The notes under the pieces are model-generated. The model worked only from the letters and a program-made list of their open reading frames with translations. It was not told the origin of the DNA and ran no database searches. A program made the translations under genes and the position numbers. Positions 53,802-64,000 of a DNA stretch of 64,000 nt are shown in pieces. Source of the stretch: Euphorbia lathyris (lineage: Eukaryota > Streptophyta > Magnoliopsida > Malpighiales > Euphorbiaceae); NCBI RefSeq assembly GCF_963576675.1, contig NC_088913.1, positions 78,181,001-78,245,000 on the forward strand, written 5' to 3'. Every line of letters starts with the position of its first letter. The stretch's first letter is position 1.

Positions 53802-55778
53802 CTATTTCTTCTTAAAGTTCAGTTTGCCCTTTCCCTTAAGCTGACTACTTCCAGCAGCCTCATGCTGAGTTCTTCCTGTTTGTTCTTTCTCCTCCGTTTT
53901 GGCAGCATCGGGAGGAGGAGGAGGCCTGAAGGTGATGTTTTGAGCAGCTTCAGATATGCGAGCTGAGAAGTCCTTCAGCTTGCCGATGCTTTCATTTATG
54001 CCATCAAAGACAGCAACACCATCGTCTAATACCTCTCGAGGCACACCAATTTCAGCAGCGCTGAGGATGCTCAGTGCGTAGGCTTGAGATTTACCCATCC
54101 AAGTGAGTGTATCAGTCAGCGCAGCATAAGCTTGATGAAACATCTTGAGCAGAGATGAGTTATAGAACTGACGCTGAATGTTGGAATGACGGACATGGGT
54201 AAAGATTTGATGTGTATACTGGAGAATCTCATTCTACTTCATCTGGTCAGTGTCCATCTCTGCCTTGTTTAGATTCAGAAGATGAACAGCTTCGCCGATC
54301 TGTTCTACTTAGCATTGGGAGTAAGAGGAAAGCTGATGGTTTCTCTTGCTCAGTTTGAAGCTGGGTGAATAACTGATGAACTTCGGCAGAAGTTGCAGAC
54401 CCTGAGTTTGCAGTTGACAAGGCTTGAAATTGTCCCTGTAGGGAGTTGATATGTTGAACCATGGTCAGCTGGAGTTCAACCAGCTTTGTTATGGACTCTT
54501 GCTTTGGTTGTTGGGCTTGGATATTGATCATTACACTCAGCAAGACTTTTAGACCTCGAACCTCGTTGAGAAGTTGAGTGACTTGTGGAAGCTGAGTGGA
54601 CTCATTATTGGAAGACCCAGCAGCAGTGTCAGAAGATTGATGAAGGTCTTGGATCAAGGCCTGAGCCGAGTTAATTATCCTTCTACCAGACTCAGTGGTA
54701 GTGAGGTAGTTGTATAAGTCTTCATTAGTTTGACCAGCTGGTGGAGGAGTGAGATTCAGTGCATCATTTGCAGTGCCAATGGGGTCAGTGACTGGTCTTA
54801 GTGTTTAAATCTGCACTTGTTCTGTAGAAAGGAGAGGTGATTGAACAGTAGCATTGGATGCAGGTTCAGAGTCAGGCTGAAGCTGACTTTCTGTTGAAGG
54901 TGGGATAGGTTCAGTACTGACTAGAGCAGGAATTTCCTTAGCCGGCAGAGGGCTAGGTTCAGCATCTGCATTGAGAATTTGCTCGGTGTTGGTCGGGTTC
55001 TCAGAAGCATCTAAGTCGGCTTGTTCCTGTGGAAGAGAAACAGAGGCTTGCTTTTCAGTTTGCTCTGGCAGAGTCGTAGAAGGTTTTCTAAAGAATTTAA
55101 GCTTGATATTCGATGGATTAGTGGTTGGTCTTTTCTGCGTTAGATCATCCATGATGTCGAGCAGGAATTTCCTTAGCCGGCAGAGGGCTAGGTTCAGCAT
55201 CTGCATTGAGAATTTGCTCGGTGTTGGTCGGGTTCTCAGAAGCATCTAAGTCGGCTTGTTCCTGTGGAAGAGAAACAGAGGCTTGCTTTTCAGTTTGCTC
55301 TGGCAGAGTCGTAGAAGGTTTTCTAAAGAATTTAAGCTTGATATTCGATGGATCAGTGGTTGGTCTTTTCTGCGTTAGATCATCCATGACGTCAAGCACT
55401 GTTGTTGTATGTGCCTTGACAAGTCTTCTTCTTTTTCCCTGAGTCCTTGGAGGAGTGGGATCAGCGTGAATTGAATGAGATGGAGAATTTTCTCCTTCAT
55501 CAGCATCCTGCTGTTCTGTTTGCTCAGCACTTTCTTCTGTGGTCAACTCAGTGTGAGTTGGCTCAGCATCTTCTTCACTTGCTGTCTCCTCAGTGTCATC
55601 CTGACCACTCTCTTCTCCTTCTTCTTGCTCATCATCCTGATCTTCCTCATCTAATTCTTCTTCCAACTGGTCAATGAACTGATCATCCAGTTCAACTTCA
55701 TCGTTCTGTTGCTCAGCGGCAATACCTTGACTCTGAGCATAGTAAGAGTCGTCGGGAACAAAGAAGCCAGCAGGAATG
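53802..55778 (-). pseudogene. SIRE B env-like ORF, C-terminal part
   Basis: Homologous to 25650-27315 of SIRE A: acidic Glu/Asp/Gln region, Ser/Thr/Pro region, coiled-coil-like LLNEVRGLKVLLSVMINIQ, and the end SAAEIGVPREVLDDGVAVFDG with a basic tail. It has stops of its own, including a TAG in M-K-stop-N-E where SIRE A has Gln and a TAA in Q-C-stop-V-E where SIRE A has Ser. It is also shifted by a 235-bp tandem duplication. It is truncated at its N-terminal side by copia C. Function unknown. Confidence 0.8.
54924..55393 (-). repeat. 235-bp exact tandem duplication in SIRE B env-like ORF
   Basis: 54924-55158 and 55159-55393 differ at about three positions. 235 is not a multiple of three, so the duplication breaks the frame. 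Confidence 0.92.
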
Positions 55779-57441
55779 TGTTAGTGTGCCCTAGTTCATA
55801 GGCATTGGTTCTTATAAAATGTATTTGTGTCACATTAATAAAGGCATTAATCTAGTTCACTTATATCTTGTGCTATAATATGAATAGAGAATCCATTGAT
55901 TGATAATCGTAAAACCATATCCCAAGTCTATTCTATCATGGGAATGATTAGGACCACAGACTTGTATATTCGACGACTGTATGGTAGTAATTGATACTAG
56001 CCATAGCACTTGATAAGTCAGTTGTGAATATGGGTACATGTTGTATACATGTGACTGGATCGATCCGCCCGAGAAAACTACATGGTGGTTGTGTCATTAG
56101 TTTTCTTAAGTAGGTCTCTAACTGTCTTCGGACCAGATTTCATTATAATATAAATGTGGGATCCGGTTCACTTTGACATACGCCTAACAAGTCTGTAACA
56201 GGATGCCAAATACGGGTATGATTGGGTGAACATGTGAACACATTAGTATTGATGGTGAAGTGATGGAATTACCACTCACATAATAGTGAGATGATATCAC
56301 AGGTCACTTGATAAGTGAGATTGATAAGTGTGTGGCCACACCCTGATAAGTAGTTTACTTATCTGATTCATTAATCCACTTAAGATCAAGAAATATCATA
56401 AACATCAGAGAGGATGACAGCCGCCATGCCTCTAGTTTATAATATCGATATCAAATGGTAAAAGAAGTTAAGAGATAACTACAGGGTCTCTGCATCTTTA
56501 GACTGCTGAAATAGCGGTATTGGTTAGGGGCAGTAATGGTTTGCTAGAACCCACTTACTGTCTGTGGGTCGTTAGCCCACTGCTAGCTAAGGACAGTCCC
56601 ATAGGATCGTGCACATTGAACATCTGAGTTAGAACTTATAGAACGGTAAACTGGAGGGATGAGATTAATTAATTGGTTGACAGTAAAATGTCAAGGTAAT
56701 TAATTGGTGGTTAATTAATTCATTAATTGATACTTTGTATCAATGTAATTGATCAATAGATTTAGGCGTTGAGTATTTAATTGATTAATTAGTTTACGGG
56801 ATGTAATGAATTAATTTATAAATTAATGAAATTGCATTCGTGAATAATTAATCAAACTAATACGTCAATTTATTAATTAGTGTTATTTATTTAATTGGAG
56901 TAATTAAATTTAATCTAATCGTAATTAATTGCATAGAATAAATACTATTGGTATTTATTTATGTAATTAGATTAGAATTGGATTAGTTTTGTAATTAACT
57001 AATTAACTCTAAACCTAATTGGTTTAAAAATAAATACACTATATATATAAAACCTAAACCTAATTAACCACTTGATACATGATTTCGGCCACCACCACAA
57101 ACATTCACTAATAAGTGAATTCGGTAGAAACATAAATTTTGAAAAGTGGGATTTGTTTGGCTAATATCATAATCTCTCCAGTTCTTCGTTCGTTCTTCGG
57201 CTAGCACCGGTTCTGGCTCGATAGCTGTTCGTGCACCTGACTACGGAGATCTTACTACCTTGCGGATTCTTCAGCCGTCTCTAGAAGAGACAGTCCGGGT
57301 ATGTTTATATCCCTAAACGGATCAAAAGGTTTTATTCAATCAATGGTTAACGGACAAAGATCAAATTAAAGGGATTAGAAATAAATTTTAAACTGCAATT
57401 CCGCTGCGCTACAGTTGATTAACTGGAAATAATCCCTAACA
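55779..57441 (+). repeat. 5' LTR of copia element C (1663 bp)
   Basis: Starts TGTTAGTGTGCCC and ends CCCTAACA, with TG/CA ends and a short inverted repeat. A TATATATAAA stretch at about 57042 could be its TATA box. No second LTR is in the window. GAATG (55774-55778) precedes it. Confidence 0.8.
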
Positions 57442-57442
57442 G

Positions 57443-57454
57443 TGGTATCAGAGC
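57443..57454 (+). other. Primer-binding site of copia C
   Basis: TGGTATCAGAGC, one base inside the LTR, a perfect initiator-methionine-type primer site; it fixes orientation and the LTR end. Confidence 0.88.
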
Positions 57455-58450
57455 CATGGTTTAGTCCGTTTTGATTGATTGAAAAAATTAATATGATTTG
57501 GTTTTATTATTTTTCCAAATCAAGTTTTTGAAATTTCCTATTAATTCATCGTGTAGAAATTGTTCTAGGAAGTTTTCAATTTTATTTCTGTGTGTATTTT
57601 TTGGTGTGTTTGGTTATGAAATTATTTTAATAATTTAAATTAAAAAAAAATACAGCAGCGTTTTTTTTATTAAACATAAAAAAAAAATAGTTTCGGATAC
57701 GGAACAGCAGTCACGGGACTGCTGTCCGCGAACAGCAGCCCCGCGGCTGTTGTTGGGCGGACATAGCACTACTGCTGTCCGCCAGATAGCAGCCACGGGG
57801 CTGCTGTCCGCGGACAGCAACCCCGTTGCTGTCTCGGATCCGTTTCGGGTCTAAATTTAGTCTAAATTTAGATTATAGGGACTGATTTTAAGTTTTAAAT
57901 TTTTCGCGGGTAATTTTAATAAAATCAGGGCCCTAATACCGTTTAATTTATTAAACATGTTTTAATAAAAACTAATTGGTATTAAAATGTTTTTGATTGA
58001 CATGCATATTTAATTTTTGATCGAATTGATAATTTGTATAAAATTGAATATGGTTAATTTGTGAAATTGGCCCGATAGACCGTGACACCGGTTTAAATTG
58101 GGAGGGCTAAATTTTAGATATGTGGCGACCCTAAAATTCAGTGGGAGCAAAATTGTAATTTTGCATAAAAATGAATATTAACCGTTTGGGCCTTTATGGG
58201 CCTTAGTCACGTATGGTAAAATTGGCGATTTCACCCTAAGTAACTCGGCTTAACTTTATTAGATGATTTTGGAATGCCATGATCATGCATTATATTTATA
58301 TGTCTTACCGTGCTGCAATGTGTCATAGAGTTCTATGGGCCCTAAATTAAAGTCGGTTTGTAATTTAATTTATTTTGGGAAATATGGCATGCATGCCATT
58401 CTTTCATTAATGTAATTTTAGAATAGGTTCTATTCATAAAATTGTAACTG
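57455..58450 (+). other. Copia C leader, no gag found
   Basis: After the primer site comes AT-rich sequence, a hairpin cluster (57704-57832), then about 600 bp without an ORF (with CAGTGGGAGCAAAATTG at about 58138). The element is cut at 58450, before any coding region. Confidence 0.65.
57704..57832. repeat. Cluster of five short GC-rich hairpins in copia C leader
   Basis: Stems: 57704-57725 (ACAGCAGTC/GACTGCTGT), 57732-57753 (ACAGCAGCC/GGCTGTTGT, one mismatch), 57756-57783 (GGCGGACA/TGTCCGCC), 57788-57805 (AGCAGCC/GGCTGCT) and 57814-57832 (ACAGCAAC/GTTGCTGT). Four share a stem of one family with 3-4-nt loops. Confidence 0.88.
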
Positions 58451-58741
58451 CACTAGTACAGAAATGCTTACTTGTATCGCATTCTTTTAGGTTGTTGTGT
58501 CGCACTTTTGTGCGACACAAGAACTTTGCATCGCTCTTGAGAGCGACACAAGCTACTCATCTGTTGTGTCGCACTTGTCACGCGCGCGATACAATAGAGC
58601 GATAACTCTTGTGACGCGCTTCTAGAGTGCGCGACACAACATATGATAATTCTTGTGACGCGCTCTAATGGTGTGCGACTCAAGCTCCCCGATTAATCTG
58701 GTACACTTTGTGTCGCTCCTTTCTCACGCGCGACGCAAAAT
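58451..58741. mobile_element. CACTA-like terminus with GTGTCGCAC subterminal repeats
   Basis: Begins CACTAGTACAGAAATG, like a CACTA terminus, then many direct and inverted TGTGTCGCAC/GTGCGACACA words, including an 11-bp-arm hairpin at 58495-58520. The last such word ends at about 58735. I find no matching opposite terminus, so the element is truncated or its partner is unrecognised. Confidence 0.6.
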
Positions 58742-59223
58742 ATTGATATTTTTTAAAAAAAAATTTACAAAATTTTCCAGCATCTAGCATAAAATTTTAT
58801 AATCAAAATTTACTTGATTCTACATGATATTATAGAACATACACATAAAACTACAAGTACATTGCATAAATACATACAAAAAAATAGAACAGAAAAATTG
58901 TACTTGCACATTGTTTTCGCAACATGAGAAATAAATGTATAGATTCAACAACTTGATATATATTTTACTAATAACTCAATCCTACAAAAACATACTTGAT
59001 CTACGGATAAGATCTACCGTTTCTGTTCTTGCTAACACAGAAAAGGTTACCAAAACTGAGAATTTAACCAACAGGTGCAGTTAAACCAGATCCAAAAGTA
59101 TATATGATCCAACTAAAGAAACTGACACAAAACAAAAGGAAAATAAACACGAAAACCGAAAAAAGAAACGGTGGGGGGGAGAAAGAAGGATGACAAGTTT
59201 CCTCCTTCCTCCTCAACTAAACA
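58742..59223. other. Intergenic AT-rich DNA
   Basis: No ORF or repeat with borders. The right end (59150-59220) has a CCTCCTTCC-like tract that resumes after the CACTA element, so that element interrupted something. Confidence 0.5.
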
Positions 59224-60148
59224 CACTACAAGAAATTCGGTCTTGTTTGACGCACACAAATTGTCATGAAAACATAGTTTATCGTCACAATATATAATAG
59301 GTGACAAAAATTTATCGTCATAGCGATCGTCATTGTGATAAACCTAATATTTTGTCCACAAAAATATTATTATATATGAAAAATATAAGTAACGTGATAA
59401 TAATAATAATCAAAATATATGACGAGTAAGATTAATATTATATTCTATGACGATATAAAAATATCATCAATTAACATTATTTTATGACGATTTATCGTAT
59501 TGTCATACAAATATTATAATAGATCAATGTACAAATATGGTTACAATAAAATAATAATAAATGACAATATTAAAAATTGTCATTAATATATTATCTTGAT
59601 GAAAAAATAAATCGTCATATATTAAAATTCTTTTTTCAAAAAAATATATTCTTTTCCCAATTTTAAATTATTAAAAATTTATGTTAATATTACGGTGATG
59701 ATAATTCATAAATCGTCACAATAACATCAAAATACATGACGATATTTAAATAATATCACAAAAGATTATAATATATGATGATATCTCATTTGTCACCATT
59801 TATTCAATTTATGTTATGATGAATATAAAGTGTCATAAAAAATATTTCTTATTATGACGATAATTTTGTCACCAATTATCATTATTTCGTCAAGAAAAAA
59901 GTTTCTCTCCCAATTTATTATACTTAAGTTTTCCCCTAGAAGGATAAGTTACGATTTTTCAATTATCGTCACCAAATGTATCAAATACTGACAAAATTTT
60001 AAATAAATAGAGACATCTTTCAAACTTGTCATGAAAAATTTATAAATAATGACGAAAGTTAAAATTTGTCATGGTTAAATGATTATAGGTGACAAAATTA
60101 TATTCGTAGAAAAAATAATCGTCATAAAAGACCAAATTTCTTGTAGTG
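59224..60148. mobile_element. Complete non-autonomous CACTA element (925 bp)
   Basis: Termini CACTACAAGAAATT and AATTTCTTGTAGTG are inverted repeats (13-14 bp, continuing as GGTC/GACC). The 3-bp target duplication ACA flanks both ends (59221-59223 and 60149-60151), the CACTA signature. The body carries many copies of a TGACGAT/ATCGTCA-type subterminal word in both orientations and no coding capacity. Confidence 0.93.
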
Positions 60149-61400
60149 ACAGCAGTAACAAGGAAGGGAGAGGAGGAGGAAAGACGGTGGTTTAGGAGAG
60201 GTGGGGAAGGAGAAGCAGAAAAACGGAGAAAGGTGGTGGGAGGCGGTGGTTGTGGGTGTAGATCTAGAGAGAACTCTCTAGCACCGCTGTTCAATGAGCA
60301 TTATTAAGCCTTGGCACCTATTGATTCTTAAACACTAAGAAATTGCATGTGAATTCTGAAAACCAGCAAAAGAGGATTTCATTTGTTTTGTAATTTTGCA
60401 AAGTTTAAGAAGAAAACAAAAAGAATGATATCTTCTTTTATATCTTAAAATTAATGAAACAGTTTTCTTTGCTTTTGTAAATTTTCTAAATTTCACCACA
60501 ATACAAAATCAATGATTCCCTTTTTATTTTATTTTATTAGCCAAGAGTTAGTATTTGTTACACAAAGTTCACTAACTTCATTTATTTCGAATAAATTTTG
60601 TGTGCTTGACAATATAAATTTAATTTATTTAAAAAGAAATAAGATATAGTCTAGCGTGACCAACTCGAGGACTGTAGCTAGATGTAAGCATACAAATGAT
60701 CTTGAGTCACTAATATTAACTCAATTTTTTGTTGCAACACTAGATATTACCTAGGTCTCCCGCACAAAGGTTCAAGCAATGAGTAAACAATATTGTGCTA
60801 TAAGTGATATGCTCCAACCTACACCCATTCCTCAAAGAGGATACAAAATGCACATCAGGGTAAAAGGGACTGATAGTGAATGTGTAAAATGTAGTGAATG
60901 AATATATGAATCCCGTTTAGATAACTTTAAAGTTTTAACAATTAGTAATTTTCGGTGTCTTTCGAGTGTTAAATACACAAATTTTAACTAATTAGGTAAT
61001 TAAAGAAATGGGTTCATAATGTACTGGATCTAGTGTAATCACGGTTCCTCATGCCCATTAAGAATGCTAAAAATATGCCTCCAAACAATTAACCCTTATT
61101 TTGTGAAAAATGACCTTCTATAGCCTTCAAAATGGTCCTTAAATTAGCATCCATAACATAGAATCAAGATTTTGTTTTCCAACTATCAAACAACTATTAT
61201 GCCAGATCAATTTCCAAAAATTATTCCCCGCTGGTTACATAACATTTTCCTGAGATTTCACTTCCAAATACTTCCCTTACACATGAACTTTATATTTTAG
61301 CTTTCGTTTCTCTCAAATCCCATCTCTTCCAGCTATACCCATTGATCATTAATATATAAAATGTAGTGAATGAATATATTAATCCCATATATCTTTCCCT
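60149..61400. other. Intergenic DNA with a 30-bp direct repeat
   Basis: 60885-60914 and 61357-61386 match at 29 of 30 positions (TAAAATGTAGTGAATGAATA core). 60150-60300 is GGA-rich; a minus-strand Pro/Ser-rich frame there may be a gene fragment but has no recognisable domain. Nothing else found. Confidence 0.55.
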
Positions 61401-61652
61401 CTCTTTTAGATCTATCTTCTCTTTTTCAGATCTGTCTTCTCTCTGTCAGATCTGTTGTCATGGTGAAGAATTTTTATGAAGATTGAGAGTTTTGAGATCT
61501 ATCTCTTCTCTTTTAGATCTTTCTCTCTCTTTTAGATCTATCTTCTCTTTTTCAGATCTGGCTTCTCTCTCTCAGATCTGTTGTCATGGTGAAGAATTTT
61601 TATGAAGATGGAGAATTTTGAGATCTATCTTCTCTCTCTCAGATCTATTTCT
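61401..61652 (+). repeat. Two 126-bp tandem units in LINE E 5' leader
   Basis: 61401-61526 and 61527-61652 align at a constant 126-bp offset (shared TTGTCATGGTGAAGAATTTT). AGATCT occurs many times, and a partial third unit and (CT)n tracts (about 61727-61753 and 61809-61828) follow. Confidence 0.85.
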
Positions 61653-61831
61653 CTCTTTTAGATCTTTCTCCTCTCTTTCAGATCTCTCTTCTCTCTCTAA
61701 AACACATGATCAATTTTATAACTCAATTTTCTCTCTCTCTCTCTCTCTCTCAATTAGTTATAACTAAATTAACTATAACTAATAGTAGAATTTAAGAAAA
61801 GTAAATCGCTCTCTCTCTCTCTCTCTCGGCG

Positions 61832-63805
61832 ATGACCAAGGCGATCATGAAGGTTAAGGGGGATGGGTCGGTGAAGGCAGGCGGCTGGCCTGTGTCGGAT
61901 CTGGTGGTGGCGGGGCGCGGGCGGGGCAATGACTCCGGGATCGATGAGGCGTGGGCGGCGGATGATGGGAGATCCGAGGGATCTCCTCGGGGGAGGAGGC
62001 GGAGCAGCGGGATTCGGAGGGATCGGTAGAGGGATATGAGTAGATCGGAGTGGGTGGATGGTGGGGAGGCGGATCCGGCGGTTTCGACGGGGGGTGCTAG
62101 GGGTGCGTCGGTGCCGTTGGGGGCTTCTGGGGATGCGATGGCCGATCGGGGGCTGGAAGGTGTTGGTGCCGCGGCCGCGGCCCTGAAGTCGTTTTTCACG
62201 GAGGGACGCGCGCATGATTTCGGAGTTAGAGGGCCGCTTCCAGTGCTTGGGCCACAGGGAGCACCGGCCGTCTCTCCCCAGCAGGATGAGCATGACGTTC
62301 GACTTTCGTTGGCCGCGCTGGCCACACAGGCCGTGCTGGCCGCGCAGGCCGCGCAAGCTGCGCAAGCCGCACAGACTGCGTAAGCCGCTCAAGCGGGAGT
62401 TTCCGTGGATTTGGGAGGCCCCTCCTAGAGGGATAAGTTGCTAGGGGTGTCAGAGGAGGATCCCATGATGGAGGTGGATGCTTTTGAGAATGATTCCAGG
62501 GATTTTCTCTCTGATTCCGATTCTGAGGATGGAGAGCCTGATAACCCGCTGTGTCCTAGGATCCGGCTGTCCTCAGATGACAAGCAGGTCATGAGATCGA
62601 AGTGGAAATTGGCGTTAATCGTCACTGTGTTGGGGAAAAGGACCAGTTTCAATTATTTTGCCCAGAGGATCCAGGCTCAATGGGCAAAGAAAGGAAAGGT
62701 TACTATCACAGACCTTGAAAATGACTATTATGTCATTAAATTCACAAGGGCTGAGGATTTCAATGCTGTTGTGAATGGTGGTCTGTATATTATCTCCAAT
62801 CATGTGTTGGCTCTGAGACCTTGGGTCCCAAATTTTGATCCCCATGATTGCTCTGTTAACAGGATCCTTACTTTGGTTAGGTTCCCGGGCCTACCTCTTG
62901 AATACTACAGTGATAAGTTCCTGAACAAGATAGGTAGCCTTGTTGGGAAAGTCCACCATGTTGATAAGACTACCATTGGGGCAGTGAGAGGCAAGTTTGC
63001 CAGGGTCTGTATCGATATTGATCTCGCTAAGCCTCTTCTTTCTCAGTTCTGTACTCAAAACAAGGTCTATCATATTGAATATGAAGGTATACACAACATC
63101 TGCTATAAATGTGGTATGTTTGGCCATACCCTTGAGGGTTGTCCTAAGAGGAGGAAGGACGTGGAGGAGTTGGTGCAACCTATCATAGGCGAAGCTGAGA
63201 AGAGTCAAGGGGAAGTAAGGAGCTTTGGCCCATGGATGCTTGCCAAGAGGCCAGTGAGAAGGAAGCCACGGGCTAATGTTAATGCTAATCATTCACCAGA
63301 TATCAGTACGAAGATGACTACTCTCCAGATTGCTCCTGAGATCAAGGTCAGACCCCCGGATATTAAGAAGGGGATTGAGACTGGATTGGACTCAGCTTCG
63401 GGTTCCGGGTCAAGGTTCGGTGTTTTGTCTATGGAGGAAGATCAGGACTCGGATCCTTCTGATAAGCAGATTGATTTAAGCATGCATGGTCTGGAGTCGG
63501 TAGAGCATGCCTCTAGTCTGGGTAATTCTATTAATCCTCTCTTTGTCTCTAATGCTTCTGCTAAAGGCAAAGAGATTCCCCAGAGTATCCTGACAGCTGG
63601 GAAGGGTTTGAGTAGGGAGGCGAGTACTCTACATCCTCCTATTGATGCTCCTATTGGTAAGACTATAGGTGTGAGTAAGTTAAACATGAAGAATCCCAAA
63701 GGGAAACCTAAAAAGAACCTTCATGATTTGAATTCTTTGGATAAAAGGGGTCCTTCTGGGACCGCCTCTAGGCTCTCCGGAGCCCCGAACAAATACCTGA
63801 TCTAG
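61832..63805 (+). pseudogene. LINE E ORF1 (DUF4283 plus CCHC zinc knuckle) with GC-rich N-terminus and three stops
   Basis: The conserved part starts no later than the ATG at 62465. It has DUF4283 (WKLALIVTVLGKRTSFNYF, then DYYVIKFTRAEDF and RFPGLPLEYYSDK), the linker RVCIDIDLAKPL and the knuckle CYKCGMFGHTLEGC (about 63101-63142), then a Ser/Gly/Lys-rich tail. Upstream, the same frame stays open to the ATG at 61832 except for a TAG (62027-62029), a TAA (62381-62383, in an Ala-Gln run) and a TAG (62426-62428). This suggests an original ORF1 of about 657 codons with an Ala/Gln/Gly-rich extension. High GC alone could keep the upstream frame open, so the extension is less certain. The role is binding of element RNA. 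Confidence 0.75.
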
Positions 63806-63838
63806 GGTTTGGGCCTGCGTCTGTAGTCTCCCCCTCTG

Positions 63839-64000
63839 ATGGACTTCTTCGTTTGGAATGTTAGAGGTGCGGCGAGCAAGGCTACCCGCATTCATGTCAA
63901 TGATCTCATTAAAAAGTTTAACCCTTCCTGCTTTGTCCTTCTAGAGACCAAGGTTAGTGGAGCCAAAGCAGATGAGGTAGTTAGAAAGTTTAAGAATTGG
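63839..64000 (+). CDS. LINE E ORF2 start (AP-endonuclease), cut by window end
   Basis: The ATG at 63839-63841 is 33 nt after the ORF1 stop and in the same frame. MDFFVWNVRGAASKATR carries the WN-x-RG endonuclease motif, and SCFVLLETK supplies the catalytic Glu of the E-T-K motif. The 54 codons visible are open. The rest, including reverse transcriptase, is outside the window, so whether it is intact is unknown. Confidence 0.88.
   Translation, partial: MDFFVWNVRGAASKATRIHVNDLIKKFNPSCFVLLETKVSGAKADEVVRKFKNW

Larger units (their letters stand above)
51972..55778 (-). mobile_element. SIRE-type element B, 3' part only, inserted in LINE B
   Basis: 3' LTR plus the C-terminal half of the env-like ORF, on the minus strand. 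ACAAT (51967-51971) before the LTR may be one target-duplication copy. The element stops at 55778 where copia C starts; pol, gag and the 5' LTR are not in the window. It is related to SIRE A but clearly diverged. Confidence 0.85.
61401..64000 (+). mobile_element. LINE E, 5' part (continues beyond window)
   Basis: 5' leader with tandem 126-bp units and CT repeats, ORF1 and the first 54 codons of ORF2. The 5' border is set only by the start of the repeat units. Confidence 0.8.

Noticed and set aside
60040..60294. Minus-strand Pro/Ser-rich frame as start of a host gene
   Set aside because: It runs into the CACTA element, has no recognisable domain or splice structure, and is too short to support.
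61769..62392. Long minus-strand Pro/Arg-rich frames opposite LINE E leader
   Set aside because: Composition shadow of the GC-rich plus-strand region.

Overview
This is eukaryotic, almost certainly eudicot, nuclear DNA. It holds plant-type LTR retrotransposons (SIRE-type Ty1/copia, Athila-type Ty3, TRIM), plant LINEs with DUF4283/zinc-knuckle ORF1 proteins, CACTA-type and other MITEs, and one intron-containing host gene for plastid anthranilate synthase alpha subunit. Outside coding and hairpin segments the DNA is AT-rich. The species cannot be named from the sequence.

Layout. 1-29196: a SIRE-type copia element (plus strand, 5' end outside the window). It is split by a complete Athila-type element (1434-14989, minus strand, 5-bp duplication CCAGC) and by a complete Ty3-like element without gag-pol (18875-25596, minus strand, duplication ACTGA). 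29197-32230: decayed LINE A. 32446-36126: a second LINE inside a 121-bp direct repeat. 36376-37155: a MITE nested in a MITE. 37333-41681: the anthranilate synthase gene, 11 exons, one in-frame stop. 41682-45060: intergenic DNA with a TRIM. 45060-51971: LINE B, split by a complete 4.8-kb copia element (45700-50524, duplication AGGGG). 51972-55778: 3' end of a second SIRE-type element, minus strand. 55779-58450: 5' LTR and leader of another copia element. 58451-60148: a CACTA-like terminus and a complete non-autonomous CACTA element. 61401-64000: the 5' part of a plus-strand LINE that runs off the window.

How the parts work together. The host gene would make the chorismate-binding subunit of the first committed step of tryptophan synthesis. 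Its reading frame is intact across all splice sites except for one stop in exon 5. Everything else is nested transposon history: the SIRE element came first, and the Athila and gag-pol-less elements landed inside it. The gag-pol-less element has almost the same primer-binding site as the Athila element, so an Athila/Tat-type partner may have supplied its proteins.

Most unusual points. (1) Each LTR of the gag-pol-less element carries 11-12 copies of a 13-bp palindrome upstream of its TATA box. They are arranged in pairs about 21 bp apart, and every spacing is close to a whole number of DNA helical turns. (2) The Athila element carries the same 43-bp GC-rich hairpin upstream of three TATA/ORF units (LTR and two accessory ORFs). 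(3) The accessory ORFs of the Athila element and of the unrelated SIRE element look alike over one stretch and each has its own TATA box. (4) Coding regions of the younger elements are broken by many in-frame stops but almost no frameshifts. All identities and counts were made by eye.
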